From assembly GCA_000433095.1 (NCBI GenBank), contig HF991478.1, positions 16,824 through 38,608 of the forward strand: a stretch of DNA of 21,785 bases, in the 5' to 3' direction. The notes beneath the pieces were generated by a model, which was not told the origin of the DNA, did not search any database, and saw nothing but the letters and a program-made list of their open reading frames with translations. Position numbers and translations under genes: made by a program. This document shows positions 6,447-14,450 of this stretch, piece by piece. The DNA is from Clostridium sp. CAG:967 (GTDB taxonomy: Bacteria > Cyanobacteriota > Vampirovibrionia > Gastranaerophilales > Gastranaerophilaceae). Position 1 is the stretch's first letter, and the number at the start of each line of letters is the position of its first letter.

Positions 6447-9302
6447 ATGAGTATTAGTAAAACTTTAATTTTAATTGATGGTCATGCGTTAGCATTTCGC
6501 CAGTATTTCGCTTTAGAGCGAACAAACATGAAAACTTCTGACGGAACTCCGACTTGGGCGGTTTACGGATTTTTCAAAGCTGTTTTTGATTTGCTTAAAA
6601 ATGAAAACTTAAAAGCTGATGCAATTGCTGTTGCATTTGATGTTAGTCATAAAACATTCAGAACAGAAAAGTACGAAGATTATAAATGTAACCGTGAGGC
6701 TATGCCTGACAGCATGAGAACTCAAATGGAGCTTATATATGAGGGCTTGAGGGCTTTCAATATACCGATTTATACAAAAGAGGGGTTTGAAGCTGACGAT
6801 GTTATCGGCACTATTTCCCGTGAAGCCTGTGAACTAGGACATAAGGTTCTGATTTTGACAGGTGATCAGGATGCTTTTCAGCTTGTTGATAAAGAAGGTT
6901 GTGTCAAAGTTATTCTGCCTTCTAAGGGGGAACTTGTTGAGTATAATTGGGATAGAATTTATCAAAAGCTGGGTGTTTATCCTGATCAGGTTATTGATTA
7001 TAAAGGTTTAAGAGGCGATACATCGGATTGTATTCCAGGTGTTAAGGGAATTGGAGAAAAGACTGCTCAAAAACTCCTTGAAAGATACGGAACTCTTGAT
7101 GCGTGTTTGGCTGATTGTGAAAATATACCGGAGAAATCCGTAAGAGAAAAGATTTGTGCAGGAAAAGAGCAGGCTAAATTAAGCCAATACCTTGCAACAA
7201 TTGTCAGGGATTTGGATGTGAATTTTGATTTTGATAAAACTAAAGTTGAATTGCCTGACATTGCTGTTGTTACGGAATATTTGAAAAAAATGCAGTTTTA
7301 TAGTTTTATCAAAAATATAAATGAGATTATGTACTCATTTGATAAAGTAGAACATACTGCACCTTTGATTGCTGCTAGTGTTGACAATAGCGGCAGTATG
7401 CAGTTGGGATTTTTCTCTGAAGTAGTTAATGAACAGTTAAATCAATCATCTTTTGAGTATGATAAAAAATTAATAACTGACAGCGATGATTTAAATACAT
7501 TAATAAATGAGCTGACAACTAAATCTTTAATTGCATTTAAAATTTATGCAGATGTGATTAATGCTGTCGATGCATCTATTATTGGTGTTGCATTTGCTTT
7601 TAATGATATTATGTCGGCTGATAATTCTTCAATACATATTGCTGAAGGGAATTCTGTTACCAAAACTTTTTACATACCTTTAGGGCATACAAGTTTAGAA
7701 AATCAGCTGAGAAAAGATGATGTTTTAGATGCTCTAAGACCGATTTTCGAGAATGATAGTATCAGAAAAACAACTTATAATGCAAAAACAGATTATAATA
7801 TTCTGCGCTGTAACAATATTTGTTTGAAGGGTATTTTATTTGACGTGCTTCTTTCAAGTTATGTTAAAGATCCTCAGAGAAATCATGAGCTTGATATTCA
7901 GGCAATGGAACATTTAAACCATGCTATTTGTCCTTATGCTCCATTTGAAAAGGATAAAAGAAAAAAAATTCATTTCAAAGATACTCCTATAGAAAGTTCT
8001 TTTAGCTGTGCATCTGATGAGATTTCAACAATTCTTGAACTTACAAAATTCTGGATAAAAGATCTTGATGAAAGAGAATTGAAACTGACTTATGATATTG
8101 AAATTCCATTATCTCTCGTGCTTTCTGACATGGAGTATAACGGTGTCGCAATAGATGTTAAATATCTGGACAGGTTAAGTACAAGTATGAACCATTCTTT
8201 GAAAAAGATTGAATCAAAGGTTTATGACATAGCTGAGACTGTCTTTAATTTAAATTCTCCAAGACAGGTTGGGGAGATATTATTTGATAAATTGGGGCTA
8301 AAAGCTAAAAAGAAACGTGGTAAAGCAAATTATTCCACAAATGCAGCCGTGTTGGAGGAACTTGCAGAGGAATATGAAATTGCGAGATTAATTCTTGATT
8401 ACCGAAAATATTCCAAGTTAAAATCCACATACACTGATGCTTTGCCAGCTCTGGTTGACAAACATGATAACAGAATACATACTTCTTATAACCAGACTGT
8501 AACAGCTACAGGCAGGTTGTCATCTTCCAATCCTAATTTGCAGAATATTCCGATTAGAACTGAGGAGGGTAACAAAATCCGTAACGCATTTGTTGCTCAG
8601 GATAGAGAAAACGGACTTATAATGTCTGCAGATTATTCCCAGATTGAATTAAGACTTCTTGCACATATTACGCAGGATAAAAATTTAATGGAAGCTTTTA
8701 ACAGCGGAATTGATGTGCATACCCTTACAGCTGCAAGAGTTTTTGAAGTTGAAGTAGGTAAAGTTACTAAAGATATGCGTTATAAAGCTAAAGCTGTAAA
8801 TTTTGGAATAATTTACGGTCAGAGCAAATACGGTCTTGCAAAAGCGTTAGGTATTTCAAATGCTGAGGCAGAGCTGTTTATTGATAAATATTTTGCAACT
8901 TATCCCAGAGTAAAAGCTTATATGGAAGGAACAATACGTGAGGTTGAAGAACGTGGGTATGTTGAAACTGTTTTCGGCCGCAAACGTTATCTGGCTTCGG
9001 AACTTGCAAGTTCTAACGGTATGATTAGAGAATTTGCGAAGCGGGCTGCAATAAATCAGCCTATGCAGGGCACAGCAGCAGATTTAATGAAGATTGCAAT
9101 GATTGATTTTTCTAAGAAGTTGAAAGAAAATAATTTAAGTTCTAAAATGATTATGCAGGTTCATGATGAATTGGTTATTGAAGTTGTAAAATCCGAGCTT
9201 GAGACTGTTAAAAAATTGGTTAAAGAAGCTATGGAGCTCAATCAGCCTCTATCAGTGCCGCTTGTTGTAGACGTAAACGTGGGTGAATCATGGAAAGAAT
9301 AG
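6447..9302 (+). CDS. polA: DNA polymerase I, probably without active 3'-5' proofreading
   Basis: Repair and Okazaki-fragment polymerase of 951 residues. The N-terminal 5' nuclease domain (1-300) keeps its acidic clusters: EADDVIG (115-121), LTGDQD (137-142) and LRGDTSDCIPGVKGIGEKTA (188-207). The polymerase domain has motif A SADYSQIELR (D729), motif B around KAVNFGIIYG (782-791) and motif C QVHDELV (D907), all intact. The middle domain has the 3'-5' exonuclease fold, but its exo I motif, normally DxE, reads FKIYAD at 364-369, so both acids are missing (K365, Y367). Exo II (NAKTD, D449) and the exo III aspartate (about D524) remain. Proofreading is therefore probably absent, as known for several PolI enzymes such as Taq. 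No Shine-Dalgarno is seen. The 3' end overlaps the next gene by 13 bases. Confidence 0.96.
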   Translation: MSISKTLILIDGHALAFRQYFALERTNMKTSDGTPTWAVYGFFKAVFDLLKNENLKADAIAVAFDVSHKTFRTEKYEDYKCNREAMPDSMRTQMELIYEGLRAFNIPIYTKEGFEADDVIGTISREACELGHKVLILTGDQDAFQLVDKEGCVKVILPSKGELVEYNWDRIYQKLGVYPDQVIDYKGLRGDTSDCIPGVKGIGEKTAQKLLERYGTLDACLADCENIPEKSVREKICAGKEQAKLSQYLATIVRDLDVNFDFDKTKVELPDIAVVTEYLKKMQFYSFIKNINEIMYSFDKVEHTAPLIAASVDNSGSMQLGFFSEVVNEQLNQSSFEYDKKLITDSDDLNTLINELTTKSLIAFKIYADVINAVDASIIGVAFAFNDIMSADNSSIHIAEGNSVTKTFYIPLGHTSLENQLRKDDVLDALRPIFENDSIRKTTYNAKTDYNILRCNNICLKGILFDVLLSSYVKDPQRNHELDIQAMEHLNHAICPYAPFEKDKRKKIHFKDTPIESSFSCASDEISTILELTKFWIKDLDERELKLTYDIEIPLSLVLSDMEYNGVAIDVKYLDRLSTSMNHSLKKIESKVYDIAETVFNLNSPRQVGEILFDKLGLKAKKKRGKANYSTNAAVLEELAEEYEIARLILDYRKYSKLKSTYTDALPALVDKHDNRIHTSYNQTVTATGRLSSSNPNLQNIPIRTEEGNKIRNAFVAQDRENGLIMSADYSQIELRLLAHITQDKNLMEAFNSGIDVHTLTAARVFEVEVGKVTKDMRYKAKAVNFGIIYGQSKYGLAKALGISNAEAELFIDKYFATYPRVKAYMEGTIREVEERGYVETVFGRKRYLASELASSNGMIREFAKRAAINQPMQGTAADLMKIAMIDFSKKLKENNLSSKMIMQVHDELVIEVVKSELETVKKLVKEAMELNQPLSVPLVVDVNVGESWKE

Positions 9303-9727
9303 ATTTTAAAAAGCTGTTTTTTATTTTATTTATTTTAGTATTCAGTGCAGGTAATTTATTTTCTCCTGTTTCTGCTGATGATGTAATGACTATCAGTACT
9401 CTGGTTACTCCGCAAAATGTCGATTTTAATATTTGCACAAAAACATATAATATGCCTGCCGATAAATTATTTTATTTGGCTCTTGCAAGTGCCAATGCCA
9501 ACAGATTTAAGATAGAAGAAATCCAGTCCAAAACAGGTTACATTCTTTTCACAGCCGTAAATAAACAGTATCTGGCAAGTATTGCGAAAGTGGATTCAAC
9601 TCATTCTATGCTTAAAATTACTCCGACAAATAATAATTATTTCTTTGCTCCGGGAATTGTTTTAAACTTTTTTAAATACATTGATATAAATTCAGCCGCT
9701 CCTGTTACAACTGTTCCTAAAGTTTAG
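9290..9727 (+). CDS. Small exported protein of unknown function
   Basis: I do not recognise this 145-residue protein. It starts inside the last codons of polA (13-base overlap), so it is probably translated from the polA mRNA. Residues about 8-29 form a classic signal peptide: a basic start (MERIDFKK), a hydrophobic core and a probable cleavage after PVSA, leaving DDVMTI at the mature end. There is no lipobox cysteine, so it is likely periplasmic or secreted. The mature part looks like a small alpha/beta domain: a helix around MPADKLFYLALASANA, then alternating strands (FKIEEIQS, GYILFTAV, MLKITPT, NYFF). It ends with a hydrophobic APGIVLNFFKYID and an unstructured PVTTVPKV tail. The single cysteine is in the mature part. 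Function cannot be assigned. Confidence 0.75.
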   Translation: MERIDFKKLFFILFILVFSAGNLFSPVSADDVMTISTLVTPQNVDFNICTKTYNMPADKLFYLALASANANRFKIEEIQSKTGYILFTAVNKQYLASIAKVDSTHSMLKITPTNNNYFFAPGIVLNFFKYIDINSAAPVTTVPKV

Positions 9728-9761
9728 CAAAAATTTTTATTCACGGTTTTTTATTGGACAA

Positions 9762-10712
9762 ATGTATATTTCTCCAATAACTCCTAATAATATTACGTAC
9801 CCCAAATTGTCCTTCAGGGGCAATAATAATGCACATTTTGCAGCTGAAAAGGCTGATACTTTTGAACATACCGAACCGGAAATTCAATTTGATATGTGCT
9901 ACGTAAATTTTGATAAACATTTAGGCTTAGTACATTTTATTAATGACGTGTTGTCAAAGTATACTGATTTATATCCTGACAGAGATTTAATTCCTAAAAA
10001 AGTTATTTACGCTCCTATAGGTCGAAAAGAGGTTGAGGCAAGTTATGTATCGTATGTTGGAGATGATGCTGATGAAGATTTAAAAGCTTTTGAAGGAAGT
10101 TTGATTATAAATAAAAATTATTTCGATAATCTTGATTACTCTATAAAATCTAACATAAAAAATATGAAGCTTTTAGGTTTATATGAAAAAAATAAAGAAG
10201 GAAAAGTTTCTTTTAGTATACTTGATGATTTTCAGGAAACTAAACGATTAAGACAACTTGCAGAAAAGTTTGAAAGGAAAAAGAACAGTCTTTCCGATGT
10301 GCAGAAATGGGAATTATCAGTCGGCATAAAGTCAATTATTGATCAGGTTAAATACGTTTGTAGTTATGAAGATCCGCCTGTTATAAAACACTTGAATATT
10401 CATACTCCTAAAAAAACTGTTTTGCATGAATTAGGACATATAAGACATCAAAAAGAATATGAATTTTTCGATGATTTGGCTGAACCAGCTGCGTACAGAT
10501 TAGAGGAAGTCCCTTTTCTGTCCGCTGAATTTGCGAAAAATCCTTTAAAACAAAAATTTGCTGAATTTGTGTCATCCAATGCTTTAATTTCACCGGGTGA
10601 GTTTGTTGCAGATGTTTATGCATATCTTTTAAGCGGTGAAGTATATTCCGATGAAATTATGGAGCTGTATTATTCATACGGTGGTCCTGTTGTAGAAAAA
10701 ACTATCTCATAA
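9762..10712 (+). CDS. Putative HExxH zinc metalloprotease with an N-terminal SFRG motif
   Basis: Not a family I can name, but residues 219-229 read TVLHELGHIRH, a clear HExxH zinc-binding motif (H222, E223, H226). SPGEFVADVYAYL follows at 278-290, where E280 in the pattern ExxAD suits the third ligand of a gluzincin. The spacing of about 54 residues from HExxH to the glutamate is plausible for that clan. No signal peptide is present: the N-terminus MYISPITPNN is polar and Asn/Pro-rich and ends in KLSFRG at 15-20. A similar N-terminus occurs on the next protein. The middle (60-200) is acidic then lysine-rich, with predicted helices and no recognised domain. The gene lies 34 bases after the exported protein gene and 17 bases before the triple-repeat gene, probably in one transcript. 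Peptidase activity is inferred from the motif only. Confidence 0.7.
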   Translation: MYISPITPNNITYPKLSFRGNNNAHFAAEKADTFEHTEPEIQFDMCYVNFDKHLGLVHFINDVLSKYTDLYPDRDLIPKKVIYAPIGRKEVEASYVSYVGDDADEDLKAFEGSLIINKNYFDNLDYSIKSNIKNMKLLGLYEKNKEGKVSFSILDDFQETKRLRQLAEKFERKKNSLSDVQKWELSVGIKSIIDQVKYVCSYEDPPVIKHLNIHTPKKTVLHELGHIRHQKEYEFFDDLAEPAAYRLEEVPFLSAEFAKNPLKQKFAEFVSSNALISPGEFVADVYAYLLSGEVYSDEIMELYYSYGGPVVEKTIS

Positions 10713-10729
10713 TATAAGGAAAAATATAT

Positions 10730-12652
10730 ATGATATTACCTCTTATACTTAATAATTCAAATAACAATAAATACCAAAATAAATATAATAAAATATCATT
10801 TAGCGGCTGCGAACAAAAAGCTTGCGGTTATTTACGAAATTCAGTCAAGTCTTCTGTGCAAGATGTTACTTATGCTTACAAAGATATTTATTCAAGATTA
10901 TTTTCTCAAAATGCCGAAGTTATAAAAAGAGTTCAAAATGGTTTTAACGATATTAATATCTCTGATATTTCGAAAGGTATTGATATTCTAAATGCAGGCG
11001 GTAATCCTGATAAGGTTGTTAATATTTCAATGCCAAGAAAATCAGATTTTAAGGAATATATACAGTTACAGCTAAAGAATGCAAGCTCAAATGAGGTTGA
11101 AAAAACATTTTTAATTGCAGATAGTGATAAAGTAGTAAGATGTGGTGGAGGAGATTTTCTGTGCCGTAAAGAACTGGAAGATGCAAATATTGAAAAGGAG
11201 ATAGAAAATTTTTTAAATATAATTGATTTTCCTTTATTAAAACTAAGAAGAAGTGTAAGTGATATTGCTCCTGTTAATTTTCCGTATCATCCTGTAGAAA
11301 GAGTAAGTCTGGTTGTAAAAAGGGATATTCCGAATGCACCTGTGCTTCCTGCTTTAAAGGAAAGTCATCATAAATCAAACCGGGCGGTTGTAAGAACTGT
11401 TTCGAAAACAGAGGTTAAGAATCCGGTAAAAGCTAAAGTTAATTATGCGGCTATAGCAGGTAAATTTGATGAAACTTCCGAAAATCTTATTGCATCAGTA
11501 ACTGACAGATTAAACAGAGTTAAGCAGATATTTGCAGGCTATTCGGAATCAAAAGGGCTTCGTATTAAAAATGCTTATCCTGATATTCAGCTCAAGGGCA
11601 GTAAAAACGGAGGTTATTCGTTCAAAAATACGGGTGATAATAATGAAATCGTGACTATTCATGATGTCGATAATAAAAAACACGGCAGACTTATAAGGCT
11701 GATGATTGAAAATCCTGCTGATAATTCTATTAAAACTTTTTTAATTTCAGATAGCAGGGTTGTTGCAAATACTAATCCTAAATTTCCTATGTTTACACCT
11801 GAAACTTTAAAATACCTTTCTGCTGACGAAATTAAATCTGTAGAACCCGAAATTACAAAATATTTTAATCTTTATGATGAGAAACTGCGTGATTTTGAAA
11901 TATTTGCCTCTGAAGATTTAAGAATTAAAAAGCCGTCAGGGAGAAAGGCAGCTGCTGAAAAGAAAACTGTAGAGCCTCGGATTAAAATAAAACCTGAAAA
12001 AGTAAAACTTCCTGATGCTCTATTGCCTGCTGATGTTTCTGATGATTTGAAGCGGGCATCAGAGATTGCTGAAAAATCCTCCGAGATGTTGTCTGAACTT
12101 TCTTCATCCGTTGCTTTTAAAATAAAATCAGAGTATAAAGATGTTGAGGTTGCACACGGACAAAAAATGTTAATATTTAGCAATACAACTGATTCAAATA
12201 TTGAAAAACTTGGGATACTAAATCTTCAACGTAAAGATCTTAATTTAATAAAATTCCTTGTACAAAAAAAAGGAGAAGAACCTAAATATTTCCTTTTTGA
12301 TGCTTATTCTAAAGTTGTTTCAAATTACAAGGCTGAAACTAATCAAATACCTCCTGTATTTAAATACGCTGATGAACAATACATTCAACAAGCTGATTTG
12401 TGCTCTTACATTAAAGTCTTAAAGGATAAATTAGAGGACTATAGTGCATATATTGAAAAGGAAGTAAAAGCAAGAAAAATGTTTAGTAACTCAGTAACTA
12501 AAACTGATTTTGTTGATTTAATCAATTCATTGCAATTTCCTAAGAAAAAAATTTATTCGGAAGAATACCAAAATATTATGTCTGAATGTTTTGCCGATTT
12601 TTCAAAAGTAGTTAAAGATATTCAGGAAAAAATAAAAAAGTTTACTGATTAA
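10730..12652 (+). CDS. Large protein of unknown function with three diverged internal repeats
   Basis: I do not recognise this 640-residue protein. It begins with a polar Asn-rich leader ending KISFSG (21-26), like the KLSFRG of the preceding metalloprotease-like protein. The rest contains three diverged copies of one unit at roughly 45-172, 250-390 and 440-575. Each starts with helices leading to a conserved turn (VQNGFNDINI, KNAYPDIQLK, KSEYKDVEVA) and closes with a strand pair (KTFLIADSDKVVR at 125-137, KTFLISDSRVVAN at 335-347, KYFLFDAYSKVVSN at 519-532). The linkers at about 175-245 and 395-435 are rich in Lys, Pro and Val. There is no signal peptide or membrane segment. AAGGA lies about 10 nt before the ATG. 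The gene sits 17 bases after the metalloprotease gene, so the two may work together. Its 3' end overlaps the convergent tlyA by 11 bases. Confidence 0.8.
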   Translation: MILPLILNNSNNNKYQNKYNKISFSGCEQKACGYLRNSVKSSVQDVTYAYKDIYSRLFSQNAEVIKRVQNGFNDINISDISKGIDILNAGGNPDKVVNISMPRKSDFKEYIQLQLKNASSNEVEKTFLIADSDKVVRCGGGDFLCRKELEDANIEKEIENFLNIIDFPLLKLRRSVSDIAPVNFPYHPVERVSLVVKRDIPNAPVLPALKESHHKSNRAVVRTVSKTEVKNPVKAKVNYAAIAGKFDETSENLIASVTDRLNRVKQIFAGYSESKGLRIKNAYPDIQLKGSKNGGYSFKNTGDNNEIVTIHDVDNKKHGRLIRLMIENPADNSIKTFLISDSRVVANTNPKFPMFTPETLKYLSADEIKSVEPEITKYFNLYDEKLRDFEIFASEDLRIKKPSGRKAAAEKKTVEPRIKIKPEKVKLPDALLPADVSDDLKRASEIAEKSSEMLSELSSSVAFKIKSEYKDVEVAHGQKMLIFSNTTDSNIEKLGILNLQRKDLNLIKFLVQKKGEEPKYFLFDAYSKVVSNYKAETNQIPPVFKYADEQYIQQADLCSYIKVLKDKLEDYSAYIEKEVKARKMFSNSVTKTDFVDLINSLQFPKKKIYSEEYQNIMSECFADFSKVVKDIQEKIKKFTD

Positions 12653-13457
12653 GCTTTTCAAAAGCTTCGTCAACTACGGATTTAATGTTGATTTTTTCGT
12701 ATGTCTTGTCTTTTCCGTGCTCAAGCCAGACAAGGTATTCAATATTGCCTGAAGGTCCCTTTATAGATGAATATGTCAGTCCCTTAATTATATAACCTAA
12801 ACCCCGGGCAAAATTGATAACATTTTCAATAACTTCTTCATGAGTTTGTCTGCTTCTTACAACTCCGCCTTTTTCAACTTTTTCTTTTCCTGCTTCAAAT
12901 TGCGGTTTAATAAGACAAACCATTTCATGATAATCAGGATTAAGAAGTTTTTTAAGGTTTTCTAATACCTTTGTTAAAGATATAAAAGACAAATCACTTA
13001 CAAGTAAATCAGCAGCAGGTTCGTTTCCCTGATAAATTTCAGAATATTCGCATATTTTAAGATTTGTACGTTCAACTGTTTTAACTTTTTCTGATGAGCG
13101 AATTTTCCAGTCAAGCTGTCCGTAACCCACATCAACAGCGTAAACAAATTTAGCTCCGTTTTGAAGCAGGCAATCAGTAAAACCGCCTGTAGATGCGCCT
13201 GCATCAAAACAAATTCTATCTTCTACATTAAAGTTAAATGCATCCAGAGCTTTTTTAAGCTTAAACCCGCCACGTGAAACATAAGGCATAGATTTTACGA
13301 CGATTTCATATTCTTTTGCCGGGTTAATCTGAAAACCTGCTTTGGTAATATATTCATCATTAATTTTAACGTGTCCTGCAAGTATTGCAGCGGCAGCTTT
13401 GCTTTTTGTTTCAAAGTAGCCTAAATCCGTAAGGTATTTATCTAATCTTTCTTTCAT
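12642..13457 (-). CDS. tlyA: TlyA family rRNA (cytidine-2'-O)-methyltransferase
   Basis: TlyA proteins 2'-O-methylate cytidines in 16S and/or 23S rRNA and have also been called haemolysins. The N-terminal S4 RNA-binding domain occupies about 1-60 (RLDKYLTDLGYFETKSKA, AGHVKIN). A FtsJ/RrmJ-type methyltransferase fold follows, with SAM-binding FDAGASTGGFTDCLL (84-98), DVGYGQLDWKIR, SDLSFISL and the downstream CLIKPQFEAGKEKVEKGGVVR. At 271 residues it is standard for the family. It lies 42 bases after the pseudopilin gene on the same strand and may be read from that transcript, since the only nearby promoter-like sequence sits too close to the ATG. The 3' end overlaps the convergent triple-repeat gene by 11 bases. 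Whether it modifies both rRNAs cannot be judged. Confidence 0.92.
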   Translation of the reverse strand: MKERLDKYLTDLGYFETKSKAAAAILAGHVKINDEYITKAGFQINPAKEYEIVVKSMPYVSRGGFKLKKALDAFNFNVEDRICFDAGASTGGFTDCLLQNGAKFVYAVDVGYGQLDWKIRSSEKVKTVERTNLKICEYSEIYQGNEPAADLLVSDLSFISLTKVLENLKKLLNPDYHEMVCLIKPQFEAGKEKVEKGGVVRSRQTHEEVIENVINFARGLGYIIKGLTYSSIKGPSGNIEYLVWLEHGKDKTYEKINIKSVVDEAFEKLNQ

Positions 13458-13499
13458 AAGTATACGTTAACAAATAATGATACTAAAAGCAATGCTGTA

Positions 13500-14219
13500 T
13501 TATTTCCACGGATAGTCGTCTTTTATCTCCCAGCCGTCTATCATTATTAAAGCAGCGCACCAAAAGCCGTCTTTTCCTGTGCTGCATCCTCGTTCATTGC
13601 CGCTTATAATCCAATCTCTGTCTAATTCAGCTTGTGCGCCGTCTAGTGCACTTGTATATCCTACACCTGCCGGTACAAATTTTTTATCTTTCTGTATCGA
13701 AAATGCAAATACGTCACGACCATATCTATTAGGTGCTTTAAATCCGTTTGTGTCTATAATAATATTCATCATAGGATGTACACCTGTTTTATCATATGCT
13801 AAATCTGTTGCTAAAATCATTGTGCCATCAGAGAGAACAAATCTCGGATTGTGTGCTAAATCACCGTATGAATTGCAATTTCTGCCGTTAATACATTTAT
13901 ATTCTATATTGTCAGGCGCTTCACCTACATTGTAAGTTTTTGCAACCTGTAAATAAGGTCTTAAATACTTATTAAAAAATAAGATAGTTTCGTCGTTTTT
14001 TCCAAAATCCCAGTCTTCGATATTGCCATACTCAAGTTCTGCTCTGGTTAATGCTTGCTGCATAACAGAATAGAATTTTTTCAATTTACTTACTGTTTCT
14101 TGTTTTTGATAATTTGCAATAACCGCAGGCATAGTCAAAGCGGCAACTACACCTATGATACCCAGTGTAATTAAAACTTCTGCTAATGTAAAAGCTGATT
14201 TCTTACGATAAAAACCCAT
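13500..14219 (-). CDS. Type II/IV pseudopilin-like protein (first paralog)
   Basis: Protein of 239 residues with a class III (prepilin) leader: a short basic segment MGFYRKKSA, then FTLAEVLITLGIIGVVAALTMP forming the hydrophobic N-terminal helix, with the conserved glutamate at +5 after the expected prepilin peptidase site before F10. The soluble domain carries IDTNGFKAPNRYGRDVF, an acidic loop (DxNGxxxPNxxGxDxF) that resembles calcium-binding loops of major pseudopilins. It ends CAALIMIDGWEIKDDYPWK. The paralog at 16775 shares both loop and tail. An upstream in-frame TTG (14231) would add four residues, but the ATG at 14219 is chosen because GAGGG lies about 6 nt before it. It has its own sigma70 promoter. 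No secretion or pilus assembly genes are nearby, so the machinery it uses is unknown. Confidence 0.85.
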   Translation of the reverse strand: MGFYRKKSAFTLAEVLITLGIIGVVAALTMPAVIANYQKQETVSKLKKFYSVMQQALTRAELEYGNIEDWDFGKNDETILFFNKYLRPYLQVAKTYNVGEAPDNIEYKCINGRNCNSYGDLAHNPRFVLSDGTMILATDLAYDKTGVHPMMNIIIDTNGFKAPNRYGRDVFAFSIQKDKKFVPAGVGYTSALDGAQAELDRDWIISGNERGCSTGKDGFWCAALIMIDGWEIKDDYPWK

Positions 14220-14258
14220 AAATTCCCTCAATGTATAATTGTGATGTGCTATATCACT

Positions 14259-14287
14259 ATTATAGCGAATTTTATCAGCTTTGTAAA
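14259..14287 (-). promoter_or_regulatory. Sigma70 promoter of the first pseudopilin gene
   Basis: Minus strand: TTTACA (14282-14287), exactly 17 nt, perfect TATAAT (14259-14264). Transcription would start near 14252, about 33 nt before the ATG, and include the GAGGG ribosome binding site. Confidence 0.75.
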
Positions 14288-14314
14288 GTCTTGATAATAA
14301 AAAACTAAACCCTC

Positions 14315-14380
14315 TTATCCCCTTGCAGTTTGTGTGTTTTTCGGGGGGGGGGCAACCTTAATGCTTCTTGAAACAATCAT
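14315..14380 (-). pseudogene. Short reading frame interrupted by a C10 tract, upstream of and one base out of frame with the pseudopilin
   Basis: TAAGGAGGCTGGAA precedes an ATG at 14380 on the minus strand, the best Shine-Dalgarno in the window. A TTGACA-N17-AATAAT promoter lies just upstream, so this looks like a real translation start. The frame encodes only MIVSRSIKVA, then prolines from a run of ten C residues, and stops after 21 codons. If the tract were one C longer, the frame would run without a stop into the pseudopilin, adding about 54 residues to its N-terminus. The bases after the tract do not resemble any family I know. It may be a decayed gene start, a phase-variable fusion, or the result of a homopolymer error. 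Confidence 0.4.
14343..14352. repeat. G10 homopolymer (C10 on the minus strand)
   Basis: Ten consecutive G residues in strongly AT-rich surroundings, falling at codon 10-13 of the short minus-strand frame that starts at 14380. Similar tracts occur at 20220 and 20263 and nowhere else in the window. Confidence 0.9.
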
Positions 14381-14416
14381 TTCCAGCCTCCTTATTATAC
14401 CGTGTTTAACATTATT

Positions 14417-14445
14417 ATTATTTACGATTTGGGCTGCTTTGTCAA
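14417..14445 (-). promoter_or_regulatory. Sigma70 promoter upstream of the C-tract reading frame
   Basis: Minus strand: perfect TTGACA (14440-14445), 17 nt, AATAAT (14417-14422, 5 of 6). Predicted start is about 14410, giving a leader of about 30 nt with AAGGAGG before the ATG at 14380. It sits directly behind the tatD stop codon. Confidence 0.55.
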
Positions 14446-14450
14446 TATTG

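Noticed and set aside
10408..10623. Minus-strand frame inside the metalloprotease gene
   Set aside because: It is a shadow of the HELGH region; it lacks a ribosome binding site and family features.
12651..12667. Inverted repeat AAGCTTTT / AAAAGCTT at the convergent overlap of the repeat-protein gene and tlyA
   Set aside because: The loop is very small, and no T-run follows directly on either strand, so it does not qualify as a terminator.
13459..13487. TTTAGT-N17-TATACT promoter-like sequence before tlyA (minus strand)
   Set aside because: The -10 ends one base before the ATG, so transcription would start inside codons 2-3, yet the S4 domain clearly begins at that ATG. It is either unused or the gene is read from the pseudopilin transcript.
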